Below, one piece after another: positions 44,441 through 58,578 of a DNA stretch of 64,000 nt. Under the pieces are notes generated by a model, which made no database searches, had not been told where the DNA came from, and was given only the letters and a program-made list of their open reading frames with translations. The stretch covers positions 107,501 to 171,500 of the forward strand of contig JACVVK020000219.1 of assembly GCA_018292915.2 (NCBI GenBank), given 5' to 3'. The stretch comes from Batillaria attramentaria (taxonomy: Eukaryota; Mollusca; Gastropoda; Batillariidae). How positions within the stretch are numbered: position 1 is the stretch's first letter; the number at the start of each line of letters is the position of its first letter. The position numbers were made by a program, and so were the translations under genes.

Positions 44441-47400
44441 CTGAACAAAAACATAGCTAAAAACTTTTGCGTGTCCGTCGCACTCAAGTCATCCGCGGAA
44501 CGTGCAGTGAAAACAGAGACTGCTTAATACTGGATTTAAAAAGGTACTTTGTGTGCTGTAATCTGCCTGCAACGAATCACAATTCAAGATCAACATCTCC
44601 ATTTCTATTGTATGGTCGCTCTGGCCAAAACTGTACGCGTGCTGAGGAATATAAGTAGTCGCCCAGGAATTCTTGCAACTAGTGGGCAGGTTTTAGATGT
44701 CAGGGACGAGACGTTAAAACACAAGATGTCTTGCTGTACAAGTGTATATATTATGCGAAAAAGTAGACAGTGTTTACTGTTACAGTAGTTTCAACGTTAG
44801 GAAAATGTTTATAATGTATAATACCATGAAACGGGCACAAGATGGAAAGACAGAGACGACTTGTGATAAATGTAATTGCGAACATCAGCAGTGCGTTTAA
44901 AATTAAAAGTCAATTTACTGTTGTTTAAATATGAGGTATATGATTTTGTGTTATACCAGCACATAGCAAGAAACGAGGGCTGTCACTGGCTTGCGTAAGA
45001 GCGGATGTTTATGTTGAAGTTTTCTTTGCAGAAACATATCAAAGTCTAATTGTATACTGTCAGATCCGACCTAGTTGCCTACATGTTCGCTCTTCTCTCC
45101 GACAGTAACTTCTCGTCTTCATGAATATCATGAACATGAAACGACTGTAAATGAAAGATCTATCACCCATGTGTCACTTATTCGTACGCAGTCAAGTATG
45201 AAGCGTGAACGGTGCCCATTTAACCGTAGATAAGTGACACACAGAGAATCATGCTCAGTGAAGCAAAGCACTGTTTACCATAACAGCTAGTACTGAGCTA
45301 GCTCGTGTCCACAACGATAGGCTAAAAGAAAACCGTCTAGGCTAGTGACGTATGCGACACGCCTGCGTGCGAGATACAACAGAACAGAAGCCTGGCGAGC
45401 GTTCGTGAATATAGAGCAGTACATACAAGTACTTCTGTAAACGGACGTCATTTCAAAGAGGATATGATATTCAGGATTTATTTACCGATGATTGCAGGGG
45501 CGTGCTGCTTCAGTGTGTTATTACGAGTTCAAATGTGACGGAAAAATAATATACAACCCTAGGGAGTGGAGGACTGCCTCTCTGAACACGAGGACGGCAT
45601 TGGCTGTGCGTTATCTTCGCTTGGAGTATGAAATAATGACAGTGTAATTACAGTTGCGGTATGTGGGAACTGCTTTGTTGCCAAGTCTACAAAACAGTTA
45701 CTGTCGGTTGTTGGTCCTAGAGAGAAAAAAGAGTGCGACAACCGTTGTAAGACGTCTGAACTATTGCTGCGGGAGTCTTGTGCTTTCTTGTGACAAAATT
45801 CTTGGTTGTTCAGTTGGAACTCTAAAATATAGTTCATGTGAGATCCATGGAATGAAACTTTTTTTATGTTCGTGTTCAGTGCGTGTCCAGGAGTAGTGCT
45901 TGAGGGATATGCACCTTGTTGCGGACAAAACCGTTCTAGGAAGCAGAAGTTCTAAATGTGCAAACATGTGTGCGTACGGCTTAGTATGTGAAGACGTTAT
46001 TTTTGTGTTCTAGGAGAACACTGTTTAGCTTTTCACCGGATATTTCTTCACACTCGGAGAAGGAGCACTATGTTTATAGTACAAAGACAGTGATGAAATA
46101 TGTGCAATTCGGAGAGAACATAGTCTAAACTTTTTTTTAAATGCTTAACAAAATTGAAAAGAATTTTTAATAGAAGAGTTAAGCGCGTCTGGGAAAAACA
46201 AGAAAACAACAACAGTTAAAACGATGAAGGAAAAACGATACAAAAATCTATGACTAGAAGAAGAAACAAATGAAAACGTACAAGACATCTCTAGAGAACA
46301 GTTTTTGCATGTAAAAAAACCAACCAAACAAACAAAAACCCAAACCCAAAAACCTTGGCTAATTTTTATGGACCCACAAACTTCACGTAGCAACCAAGAA
46401 GTCGGTCCCTGACACAGGTCAACGTATCGTTTGAAAGCTTTTTATCACACACGTAGATTGGTAACCAACTGCCGGCTACAAGGGAAGGAAGCGACACCGC
46501 TTGTGGCACTTAGCAACACTAGCTAGGGGCTTGCGGATGGACCTGTTGCTAGGTTACTATAGTGTAACGATTGGTATCTAACGCCACACATGCCGTATCC
46601 CGTACAGTTGTTGGAGTTTGAGTTTGCTAACCAGCGAGGAATCTTTGTCATCGGCTTGTAGATTTATTTCCTGGTTTTCAATTGTTTCTTAGACAGGACG
46701 CAAGTTGCTAAGCTCTGTATAAACAGAATAGACCGTTTATTGACGATAGATTTTAACCTGCCTACGAAGGAAGACTTTAATGCAGCAGTGCACGCAGTAT
46801 AAGATTATTGTTTTATTTTTCTTGACTCAAAAAGCTAAACCTACCGTGCTTTTCTGTGCACTAATGTGCTTCAAGTTGAGCCTATCAAGAAGAGGGAAGC
46901 ATGGTACTAGGATTTCGATTCAGTTTGATGTTGTACCTGCAAAACTTACGAAAGCAGTGATTCGTAGAAATGCGTATGACGTCAGAAAGCGGTTTCATTG
47001 ACGTTGCGTTGCACTTGCCTATCATCGCGTACGTCATCGTGTGCATACGCAGAATCAGCGATTTGGTTTTTAATTGAAGACTAATTAGTGTTTTACGTCA
47101 CCGAAGCGAAGCTTTCTTTCTGGATTTGTGCGTTAAAAAATGGAGAAGCGCTGGTTAAGCAGTTCATCAAGTGAAAACGTTTGAAATATTTAATCGCCAC
47201 CGCCAAAGACTAGACGAAACACGACAGGGCACCATCCTAACTTTTTTCCTCCCCATGCACGATCGATGCAGTACTAGCTTGTGCAACGTAGCAATTTTCT
47301 GCCAGGTAAAATCCACTCCAAGCCCTGTTTAATTATAGAAACGTTACAATTAAACACACGCATTGCTGATTGACAGGCTGAATCGATCTGCAAACAAAAA

Positions 47401-47717
47401 GGAACAGCTTGGTTCCCTCTCCTTGGAAAAAGGCCTATGGCATTTCGTGGGGCCGAACTTAAAAACCTGTTCCTTAAGCTTGTATGTATTGACCGAGTTG
47501 TTATTTACGAGAATAGGTGTGGTCTGGAGATGAAAGCGCTGATACATGTAGCACCTATAGGTGAAACACAGCAGAGCTATTACGGGATTGTCGTATGTCG
47601 GCGGTTGTATCGAATCCAGATCAACCGGTACCAAAAATAGCAATTTATTTCCTGCAAAACTTGCACAGATATTCTGGTGGTTTATGGCTAGTTGCAGAAT
47701 TCCTCACATTAAAGCAC
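44441..47717. other. 3.3-kb repeat-poor unassigned segment
   Basis: The longest stretch here free of recognisable repeats. Several short open frames exist but none shows a domain, good start context and splice signals together. Could hide regulatory sequence or a non-coding RNA. Confidence 0.35.
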
Positions 47718-48031
47718 TATGCTGTAAACTGGTTTATTGCGCTTAGGAGATGGTAAGTTGCAATATTTGCCGTATGTGCACATAGTATTTATGTTTGTTT
47801 TACCTAGTTGTAATTGCTGTTTGTTGTCTACGCTTTTTTGTAATCGGGAGTTCGAGAAATTAGCATGAAGGTGCAGCGTCTCCTGCATGTCCTAGGTTTA
47901 TACTGCCCCGCGGACCAGTTGGCATCATTTGTCCAACGTGACATTTTTGTTTTTTCAAGTAGTGCAGGCACACTTAGCCGCGAATTAGTCAGCTTGCGCG
48001 GCTGTTAAGCCCTAAAAACTCACTCACTCGT
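47718..48031 (+). repeat. Dispersed repeat with CTCACTC tail, copy 3
   Basis: Near full-length relative of the 23.1 kb copy (TAAACTGGTTTATTGCGCTT ... CACTCACTC), with a small deletion near AGTCAGCTTGCGCGG. Confidence 0.75.
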
Positions 48032-49015
48032 CACATTAAAGCACAGGCATGCTCTTGTTTTCAGCATGCTTGATATGTAGACAAAACGTAGCAATCAACT
48101 TTAAAACTTGCACAGTGTGCAACAACTTCTGGCATAACCTTTACGTCTCCACCTTTAGGAACACGCATTCTTGTTTTCAGCAATGCTAAAATGTGCTACA
48201 AACAACCCAAGTCGACCGTGTTAGTATGTTTTTCACGCCGTACTGAGTAAACAACTCATGACAGATCATAACAAGTTTGACAACCCCATGATCACGACTG
48301 TCCATCTGACACTTCCTTGCTCAGTTTTCTCGCACACTGGCTTTGGAGGAATAGAACAAGGTTGTTGTAATACATTATCCTTTAAGGCAGAAGAATGCCT
48401 GGAGAGATTATACGGTCAGTGACACAGCCATCTGTACAGAGTGAGAATTAATTTTCTTGGTGATGCATTTGGTCATGGAATGCATTCCATCATCGTTTGA
48501 CGCAGGCTCCAGCGGCTCATGACACCTACCTGCCACTTCACTGTTTTTATCTGAAAACAGTACACAGCCAGAAGAACGCTTCAAAGAGATCTACTGACAT
48601 TTGAAAGACTTTGTGGTACACACTAGCTGCTACTGCAGAACCGACAACTTTGGGCTCATCTGAGTTTTCTTCTTTTGGGTTGTTTTTGCTTGAAAGCTTT
48701 CAAAGAACGACAGATTTCAGTAACACATCTGGCAGTGTGACTGTCTGCAAGTGAATGAATGTCCTCTCGGAAGCAAAGCTGTTGTGTGCAAGAACCTCTG
48801 GAAAATGGATGTGTATACTTTGAACTGCGCTTTCAACAACCTCAAAGATACTTGCGGCCATTTGCAAATGTGGTGACGCCGCGTCGACCAGAGAAGTGGT
48901 AAACCAGGATTTATTGACTGACTGTTGGAATTGTGTCGATCGATTCCCATAATGCCTCTGTACCGGAAGTGGCGGTGGTCGACATCCAGCGTGCCTGGGC
49001 TGTTTGCCATGCAGG

Positions 49016-49017
<2 letters not shown>
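48032..49017. other. Unassigned intron segment
   Basis: No gene seen. A minus-strand 237-codon open frame (48700-49413) runs through the (CA)n tract and is judged spurious. Confidence 0.35.
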
Positions 49018-49099
<82 letters not shown>

Positions 49100-49109
49100 C
49101 AGAGAGATG
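49018..49109. repeat. (GT)n(GA)n microsatellite
   Basis: (GT)n 49018-49087 then short (GA)n. Confidence 0.95.
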
Positions 49110-49450
49110 GCCTCCTATGTCTACGAAGTACTGAAAAGACTGCAGCTGTGACAGAGTTGCCAGCATCATACACAGTCGGAGTGTTAAAACACACAATGTT
49201 TTCATGTTTTCTTTTTGGGTTGAGATTGCAGACCTTTAACCTTACGGGTCTTGTGACGCACAGCAGCTGACCTTTTCCCAACAGGCCTCTGACGGAGATG
49301 TCTTGCTTGTAGGATACAAACCTCTTTCCCCAAAACTCTGGCCTTGAAAACCACTTTGTTTCTGCATGCGTAATGCGCATTTTCCAAACCATGCAATCCA
49401 AGACCGAATGCATGTTTAAGGTGTAACTCTATTCTACAGTTCTCCTTTTT

Positions 49451-49480
49451 ATGTTGTTTCCATAGTAATGGAAACAACAT
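49451..49480. repeat. Perfect 13-bp stem hairpin
   Basis: ATGTTGTTTCCAT (49451-49463), loop AGTA, exact reverse complement (49468-49480). Confidence 0.9.
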
Positions 49481-49705
49481 CATAGGACGGGCTAAATTTT
49501 CCACGTTCATGGGCAAGCATCTGTGGTACAAACGCACGTCACTGCCGATCTCCCGCAGAGACGATTATGCAAGTGTAACTCTGACAATGACGTAAGAAAA
49601 CGTACGTCATCGATGCTGGCATGTATAGTGCGCCGAACGCACTTCTCCTCCTCAGTGAGTGCCGTCTGTGTGGATGTGTGTGCGTGTGTGTGTGAATTGT
49701 GTCCG

Positions 49706-50300
49706 GGCCCGTTTCTTCGAAAATACTTAACCGAATGGCTTCAAATTTGGGGTATCCAGATATATCAAAATGTTACATTAGAGGAACCAAGCGTGTGATG
49801 ATTGCTTAAGTGATTTGGGAGTTATCGCCCTTTTGAGACAAGTTGGTTGTCTTTCGTGTACAGGCGTAATATTTATTTAAATCACTCAATTTTTTGGCAG
49901 TAGATAGCTTGAATACGGACTCTGAACAGAGTCACTACTAGAAAATGGTCGCTCTTATAGTTTTCATGTAAACCGAGCCTGAGTTGACATTGCATGTGAA
50001 CCCAGTTCAGATGCCTATTTCTCCGAAAATACTGAACCGATCGATTTCAAATTTGGGGTTTCTAAATGAATCAAGATTGTTGAATAGATGGCCCGATCCA
50101 GGGTACGATTGCACACATGATTTGCGAGTTATCGCACTTTTCAAAAAAAGTGGCTTTCTGGCGTTTAAAGGCGTAATATTTACCTAAACCACTCCATTTT
50201 TGGGACATAGATAGCGTGAGTACGGACTCTCAACTGAGTGAATTTTGGAGGTTGTCGCTTTTATACTTTTGGCGTAAGCCGTACCTGATGAAAGTGCTGG
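49706..50300 (+). repeat. About 305-bp tandem duplication, two diverged units
   Basis: CGAAAATACT(T/G)AACCGA and TTTCAAATTTGGGGT at 49717 and 50022; GAGTTATCGC, AGGCGTAATATTTA, TACGGACTCT follow in the same order in both. Confidence 0.85.
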
Positions 50301-50727
50301 TGAACACACTTTAGATCTCAAAATCGCTCCTACTATACATAGATAATGAGCCTGGGGTGCCATAAAAAATGTACAAAAAAATTAGAAAAATTCACTGCAG
50401 CCGTTGTCGTCAGTTGACTCGAAAATTTGTACTCGAAGCACATTTCCTTTATACACAAGCCACACGCCTCACAAACATCGCAGAAAAGGCACACGCGCAC
50501 TGACGCAAAACTGTATCAGCGTCAGTTTGCCGACGTCATGTTTGATTGACGTGGGGGTGTGTCGTCACTTTTCGGAAGTTCTCTATTTGTAGACGGGGAA
50601 AGCGGGAGTTTCATTGATGTAGTGAGCTTTGTTTTTCCCACTGACTCTCACTCAATAGCATAGTAGAGTGAGAGAACACCACATAGGTCTCAATGGAGCA
50701 CATGCACAAACGCGGCTCGCGCAAGTC

Positions 50728-52012
<1,285 letters not shown>

Positions 52013-52346
52013 CGGTTGCCGCGGAGGATTCGTTTTAGTCAGTGAGCTTGGCTACGTGCGCCAGGGCTATAGGTCAATCATATTCCACAGGCACATAACA
52101 TTGTAACTACGTTAGTGGCCATTAAGCGGTCAGAGATTGCATGTCGTCATCCTTTGAAAGGCTAGCATAGCGCAGCGTGCGGTTGCCATGGAGGATTCGT
52201 TTTAATCAGTGAGCGTGGCTACCTGCGTCAGGACCACATGTCAGTTATATATCACAGGCACATAACATTGTAACTACGTCAGTGGCCATTAAGCGATCAT
52301 AGATCGCATGTTGTCAACGCATAATAGGCTAGCATAGCCCGGTTGA
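52013..52346 (+). repeat. 167-bp tandem duplication
   Basis: Units start at 52013 and 52180 (CGGTTGCC...GGAGGATTCG) and share CACAGGCACATAACATTGTA, ACTACGT.AGTGGCCATTAAG and GGCTAGCATAGC. Confidence 0.93.
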
Positions 52347-52843
52347 AGTTTTCTAGTGTTTTATGACCTATCCCTCTTACAGCTGTACCCAGTCGGACCG
52401 GTATCTGCGTCACTGTAGTCTCCAGTTACGGGGTGAATATCGCAGGTCTCCTGAACGTCGGGTACTTGATCGATCACAACAGTCACGAAAATGCTCCAGC
52501 AGGTCGATTTTCATTCTTCTGTGACAAGAGGGCTATGACTCTGCCTTTGCAGCCAGCTCTTTGGCTCGGAAACATAAGCTCTGTTGCTCTGCGTCGGTAT
52601 AGAATTGGTCGGTCTGCAACTGGGGACTTGATATCCGCCGCGAATCACAATGATCCCTCGCGACTTCTTGTTTCACGGAGAACAGGCTTCTGTAATGTAC
52701 GTGTGACGTATACAGATGGTGTTTGATGGTGTTTGTGGTAATGAAATTCTGCCGACTCCACAAATCAGGCGATTTGCTTGTTGGGCTGTTTGTTATACAC
52801 GGTATTATACAGACTCTATGTTCATAACACCGCTGGGATGGAA

Positions 52844-53022
52844 GGGAAGGGGAGGCGGGGTGGCCGAATGGTAGAGCGTTGGACTTCTAATGCTCGGGTC
52901 GTGAGTTCGAATCCCGGCTGGAGCCAAATATTTGTGCTGGCTTTTTCATCGTTGCCCCGTCTTTGATATCACCCGTATGTGGTGTAAAAGGACGTTAAAC
53001 TCCAGAACACCCACACACCCAC
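52844..53022 (+). mobile_element. tRNA-derived SINE, subfamily A, with 14-bp TSD
   Basis: Flanked by exact CCGCTGGGATGGAA at 52830-52843 and 53023-53036. GGGGTGGCC, TTCTAAT and TTTTCATCGTT diagnostic states. Confidence 0.94.
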
Positions 53023-53145
53023 CCGCTGGGATGGAAAACTGACGCTTTCGAAGCTGTATGGCTGTTTCCCAGATAGAAGGATGTTAAATTTGGCCATTGC
53101 GACCGTTTTCTGACCGGATTTAAATCTGGCTTAATGGGAGTATTG

Positions 53146-53582
53146 TAGGCCAAAGGACACAAATACACAGGGCCTCAAAATGCCTAAATATTCCCTATTA
53201 GCCTCAGGCATCGTAGTTACCCCTAAAGATGCTTCAACCTAGAAACAGTTACTACCATGAACAGACCATTCAAAGGCACGCACCTGAAACTTAAAAAAAA
53301 AAAAAAATGAATGTCTCGTTTCCGCTCAGGCATCACTGGAGTAATGCACGTCTACTTTCTGTTTAGGCCAGAGAGGCAGTTCGCAGAAATCCGCTTGCCT
53401 CGCTTGTGTCCGCGACCTCTGTGCATAAAGTCCCAGCTTCACTGGCAGCTTGCCTCTTTTTGTGACCGCCTGGCATGCACCTTGACCTACATGACACAAA
53501 AATCACTACAGACTAGCACACTCGCCGAACAGGGTTCCCCAAATAAACACCAGACACGACCCCACGCTCAATTTGTGTCCTT
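53146..53582 (+). repeat. Unnamed ~450-bp dispersed repeat, copy 2
   Basis: Roughly 80-85% alike by eye to 39208-39688 in the same orientation. An open frame running through it (53311-53652) is fortuitous. Confidence 0.85.
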
Positions 53583-53671
53583 ACGCCTGCAGTTTTATTA
53601 TACTCGTGTTTGCTGCAATAAGAGCCGTCAAGGAACCGTTAAACTTGCCTGATCTTCGTATACATGGCCGT

Positions 53672-53815
53672 TGCCCCGTAGATCAGTTTGCATCAGTTGC
53701 CCAATGTTACATTTGTTTTTCATGTAGTGCAGACACACTTAGCCGCGAATTAGTCTTCGTGGCTTGCGCGGCGTTAAGCCTCAAAAACTCACTCACTCAC
53801 TCACTCACTCGTATA
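53672..53815 (+). repeat. Dispersed repeat with CTCACTC tail, copy 4 (3' half)
   Basis: 5'-truncated copy starting at TTGCCCCGTAGATCAGTTTG and ending in six CTCA units. 5' truncation is typical of LINE-type retroposition. Confidence 0.75.
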
Positions 53816-54049
53816 CATGGCCAGACCCGAAAAAGAGTCAAACACGTTGGATACTCGTTCGCAGTACGAAATGTGTTAACGTCTGCGCGGCGTACTGAGC
53901 CTTTTTTTTACGAGGAAATTAATGGACTGACATTTAACTGTTTAGCCGCCCTGGATCAAGGCACCCGCTTCATAGTCCTCGTTGCTAGGCACCAGGGATA
54001 TTTCACCCCCGTCCTCGCTAGGTAGTACCGGCGTCCCGTGATGGGCTAG

Positions 54050-55345
54050 ATGAGGTCACTGTTAGGGGGTTGACGGACACCTTCCGCAAACGTAAAATAC
54101 CCCACCCGTAAATAGCACAGGCGGAGGGGTGGAGGGGAAGGGGAGTGTTTCATTTTCGAAACGTCTCTGGTTTGCATCGAACGCGTTAGTTTGTTGTCCG
54201 TAATGTAATGTGCAACCTTTTACTCTCTCGGTATAAGGGGAGCCGGGGTGGTCGAATGGTAGAGCGTTGGACTTCTAATGCTCGGGTCGTGAGTTCGATC
54301 CCGGCTGGGGCCAAATATTTGTGCTGGCTTTTTCATCGTTGCCCCGTCTTTGATATCATATGTGGTGGAAAAGGACGTTAAACCCCCAAACCCCTACCCA
54401 CCCACCCTCTCGGTATAAACATATGATGATTATAGGTCACTTTCTATGTTTACGTAAACTTTCCGCAAACGTGAAATTCCCACCGGTAAAATGCTTACAG
54501 TGGTAGATTGTGTTTGTTTCCAAAAGACTCAGTTTTACAGCGAATGCATTGGTTCGTGGTGTGTATTATGGGCTGTGCACAGTGCACTCTTTCAGCGTGA
54601 ATAATATATATATGATTGCTAGGTCACTGTGTTCAGCGCACACACTTTGCAGGTGTGAAATTCTTGCCCGTAAATTTCACATAGCGGTGGATTGTGTTTC
54701 AGTTTCCAAAAGCTTCAGTTTTACAGCGAGTGCATTGGTTCGTGGTGTGTATTATGGGCTGTGCACTGTGCTCTCTTTCGGCATGAATAGTATAATTATA
54801 TGATTGCTAGGTCAGTGTGTTGAGCACAGACATTCGACAAACGTAAAATTCCCACCCGTAAATTGCACATAGCAGTGAATTGTGTTTCAGTTTCCAAAAT
54901 ATTTAATTTTACAGCGAATGCATTGGTTTGTGATTTGTTTATGGGCTGTGCACTTTACAGACTTTCGGCATGAATAATATATAAGATTGCCAAGTCACTG
55001 TGTTCAGCGCACACACTCTGCAAATGTGAAATTCCCACCTGTCAGCTGCACATTGCAGTGAATTGTGTTTCAGTTTCCAAATGCCTGTTTTACGGCGAAT
55101 GCATTGGTTCGTGGTGTGTATTACGGGCTGTGCAGCGTGCACTCTTTCAGCAGGAATAACATATATGATTGCTAGGTCACTGTGTTCAGCACACACATTC
55201 TGCAAACGTAAAATTCCCACCCGTAAATTGCACATAGCGGTGGATTGTGTTTCAGTTTCCCAAATCCTCAATTTCACAGCGAATGTATTAGTTCCTGGTC
55301 TTCATTGTGGACTATGCGCCTTACACTTTTTCGGCACGAAAGTAT
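54050..55345 (+). repeat. About 185-bp satellite array, six units, interrupted by a SINE
   Basis: GCATTGGTTCGTGG-like word at 54183 (degenerate), 54546, 54732, 54920, 55100 and 55284: steps 363 (181 after removing the SINE and one TSD), 186, 188, 180, 184. Units also carry TTGTGTTTCAGTTTCCAAA, TATGATTGCTAGGTCA and AAATTCCCACCCGTAAAT. Confidence 0.93.
54237..54406 (+). mobile_element. tRNA-derived SINE, subfamily A, inserted in the satellite
   Basis: 170 bp between exact CTCTCGGTATAA copies at 54225-54236 and 54407-54418. Confidence 0.96.
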
Positions 55346-55417
55346 CGGCTGTGGAGCGTAACGACTTTCTTCTGTTAAAATCTGCATTGTTCGTAAGACA
55401 GGCAGGCAGGTGCGGTC

Positions 55418-55419
<2 letters not shown>

Positions 55420-55497
<78 letters not shown>

Positions 55498-55501
55498 CCG
55501 G

Positions 55502-55566
<65 letters not shown>
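55420..55566. repeat. Two long (GT)n tracts
   Basis: (GT)n 55420-55495 and 55503-55566 separated by TTCCGGAT. Confidence 0.95.
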
Positions 55567-55567
<1 letters not shown>

Positions 55568-55858
55568 AAGATTTACTTGTGTGCGTGACTGAGGCTTCTG
55601 TTAGGCCAAAGTTTTATTTGTTAGTATTATTTCTAATCATTTTTTATGGCGGTCTATAATTTCCCTTCTGGGATTAATAAAGTAATTTGAATTTGTGTAT
55701 CGTGCTACCATTCCTGTGTAAAAATTGCGCCTTTTCTTGCGTGGGTTAAAATTGTCCACTAAATCTGAATTTACTGCACGCCTGAGGTAAAAGTGTATGA
55801 ATTAAATTAGATCAAAACTTGAAATTAAAACCTGACACCGCATTAGTTTTTAGTTAGT

Positions 55859-56191
55859 TTAATCCTCTTTATTCCCTGGGGAACATAGGGCTGCAACCAC
55901 ACTCCGCCAGCGCCTCTTTAGTTCGGCCCACGTCGTTCCGGCGGCCTTGGCTTCAGCGTCCGTACTCCTCCGCCAGGTCTGCTTCGGCCGGCCCACTTTG
56001 CGCTTTCCCTGGGGGTTCCAATCAAGGGACTGCCTGGTGACATTTGATGTTGACTTTCGCAGAGTGTGTCCGATCCATCCCCATTTCCTTTTCTTGATCT
56101 CCTGCTCGATGGGGACCGGTCTTGTTCCCTCCCAGAGGTCTTGGTTGGTGATCACCAGTGGGTATCTGATGTTGAGAATGTGACACCGCAT
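55859..56191 (-). pseudogene. Non-LTR retrotransposon reverse transcriptase, C-terminal relic
   Basis: 110-codon open frame reading on the minus strand. Key parts: CHILNIRYPLVITNQDLWEG, then EIKKRKWGWIGHTLRK, QSLDWNPQGKRKVGRPKQTW and TTWAELKRRWRSVVAALCSP. The KxWxWIGHTLRK...WNPQGKRKxGRPxxTW...WRxxVxxLC ending is the well-known C-terminus of many invertebrate endonuclease/reverse-transcriptase LINEs. Everything 5' of this is missing. The Met at the start is fortuitous. Confidence 0.82.
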
Positions 56192-56439
56192 GAATCGAGT
56201 ACAAAAGAATGAACGTGCGTACCAGAGGAGGGGGAGGAGGAGTACTGATACAGATAACTTATTGTCCTTAAAACAGGAAATTGGTCTTCGGCTTCACCGA
56301 CAAGTAAAGGAGATCATGAAATCACACAAGAGTTTGGCTTGTAAAATCTCTCTCTCTCTCTCCTCATGCCTCCAGCTGCAGCAGCACCAGAGTTGATAAC
56401 TTACGTAAAAAGTAGTGGTAGTTGTAGTTGTTATAGTAG

Positions 56440-56512
56440 CAGTAGTAATAATAATATAGCGCTTGTATAGGGTAGTCACTCGAGTGAACTAGGCTCAAGG
56501 CGCTTTACAGGA
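56440..56512 (-). mobile_element. CR1/L2-type 3' tail fragment
   Basis: Reverse complement reads TAAAGCGCCTTGAGCCTAGT, then ACAAGCGCTATATTATTATT. Lies 250 bp from the LINE relic at 55859-56191 but has the tail of the 8.4 kb element type. Confidence 0.6.
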
Positions 56513-57600
56513 AACACACACATAATTATATATAAGTATTATTTTATTTAACACTAAAACACTTAAAACCCACAACAACACTGCACAATAACAAGATGGC
56601 GGTTCTCAAACGCTACTCAAGGCCAGGCTGATGTAGTTGGTTTTTAACAGAGATTTTGTAATGGACTTTATGTGCCGGATGCGCCATGGGAGACTGTACG
56701 AGAATACAGACATAATATTATCACATAGCAAACTTCTTATTAAAACGATTCTCTGCAGTTCCACTTTCGCGCATGTACCAGAATTGGGGCAGTGGCGCAC
56801 GAAACTCAAGGGTAGCCGTGGGTGATTGTGTTTCGCTACAGGACGCAGTTTGACTTCCGGTGCTGGCGTCAGCTTTCTATTGATCCGCCGATTTCCTCTG
56901 TTGCCTGTTGTTAGGGGACTCCCCCGTCCCCCCTGCGCCCCTCCTCTCCTCCCCTTCCCCGCCCCCCCCCCCCCTCTCTTTCTCTCTCTCTCTCTCTCTG
57001 TCCGCGCATTGTCAGCAGTTTTTGCAAGGCAGCTGGAAATTTTGCCGCGAGGAAGTATTAATAAACGCTGTAGCTGACGGTTTAATTTTTTTAATTCTCT
57101 TTTTCGCATTTTCAACAAGTATAGATGGAGTCACACGTATGCATACACTGTATAGTTACACATGAGTGTATTCAAAATTTAACAGACATATATATATGGA
57201 GATTTACCATGTGGATTCACAACTTGCTCGAAAATTTTTTTAACATGTATTTTGTACAGACACGGGCGCGTTTATTATTGATCATAGCAACCGCCCCCCC
57301 CCCCTCCCCCCTCCCCCCCTCCACCCTCCCCCCCGTGCATTGTCAGCAGTTTCAAAAAACACTTGCTGTTTTTGCAAGCCAGATGGACAATTTACCTCGA
57401 GAAGCATTGGACGGTGAAACGACGTAGATGACCGTTGAAACTATTTCATGAGTATGTGATATGCACAGACACGGGCGTGTTTATTGTTAATCATAGTATT
57501 CATGCGTATTAAAGGCAAAGCCGGAAGGTATTAATTGTCACATTAATGCAGGGTCACTATGGTAGCCTACTTTTTTAATAACAAAAAGGTGGGAGTGGAG

Positions 57601-57745
57601 AGAGAGAGAGAGGATGATGATGATGATGATGATGAAACTTTATTACACAAGGATTGAGATATAGGTTCACGAGAACCTGTCTGACAGTCTGTCCTTGCTA
57701 AACTACAACAACATAAGATTACAAAAAGACGAAGGGGAAAAAGAA
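57601..57745 (-). mobile_element. Retroelement 3' end with (CAT)n tail
   Basis: Minus strand AATAAAGTTT followed by (CAT)n and (TC)n, as at 17.05 kb. Confidence 0.45.
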
Positions 57746-57815
57746 TAATAATAATTAAAAAAACTATTTTTAAAAAAACCCAAGCTAAATCAAAACACAA
57801 AACAAGCATATGCAT

Positions 57816-57819
<4 letters not shown>

Positions 57820-57884
<65 letters not shown>

Positions 57885-57900
57885 AGAGAGAGAGAGAGAG
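57820..57900. repeat. (CA)n and (GA)n microsatellites
   Basis: (CA)n 57820-57882, (GA)n 57886-57900. Confidence 0.95.
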
Positions 57901-58395
57901 ATGTAATTTTTACAAAGGGTTCACAATGTCCCCTCCCATCCCCCCTCCCCCTTCTCCTCCCCCCCGCCCCGCCCGAAAAGCCCAAAGTCAACAGCCTTGG
58001 TTTTGAAAGTATTGGTAACATGAATACTACCATTGAACCTCTCCCCCGCTTCATAGTGTCTCCAGGCTTTATTCATTATCAAGCTTCCTGTGCTACCGTG
58101 ACCCCCCACGCCCCCCAGCCCCCTTTTACGGTTCATGCCCCTCCCCCTTCCTCTCTCCCACCCCCTTGCATGTGCCCCCGTCCCTTCGCCCATCCCAGGC
58201 CCCGACTGTACTTGAATGTGTCCCCCAGGTAACAAAAGTCACACGCTCAGGGCCGAGGTCATTCTATTGAGAGGTTCGTCAGGGTTTGTGAAGGCAAACA
58301 TTAAAACCCTGCGTAGAGTAAAGATACGGGGACCTACCGACAGTCATGGGCTAACTAGTCGGGGATTGCACCAGAGAGTTTGGAGAGAGTTCGTT

Positions 58396-58466
58396 CGTTA
58401 GTTAGTTAGTTAGTTAAGGCTTAACGCCGCGCAGGCAACAAAGACTATTTCGCGGCTAGTCAAGGT
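58396..58466 (-). repeat. Dispersed repeat 3' end, copy 5 with a different tail
   Basis: Reverse complement carries GCCGCGAAATAGTCTTTGTT, GCCTGCGCGGCGTTAAGCC and ends in (CTAA)n instead of (CTCA)n. Confidence 0.55.
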
Positions 58467-58578
58467 CCTTCTTCGCCAGACTGAAATAAACAGGAGGACA
58501 ATAAAGCAAGGTGTAAATATATAATCTATCCGGTTTAAATAATAAGTTTGGAGAGAAATCTGCTCTCCTCACTGACAG

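Noticed and set aside
48700..49413. 237-codon minus-strand ORF
   Set aside because: Runs through a (CA)n tract; no recognisable domain on either side of it.
58216..58401. Possible downstream MCF2L exon beginning after CCCCCAG at 58229
   Set aside because: The translation shows none of the expected HYAVDSI or DH-domain motifs, and the pyrimidine tract belongs to a C-rich low-complexity stretch.
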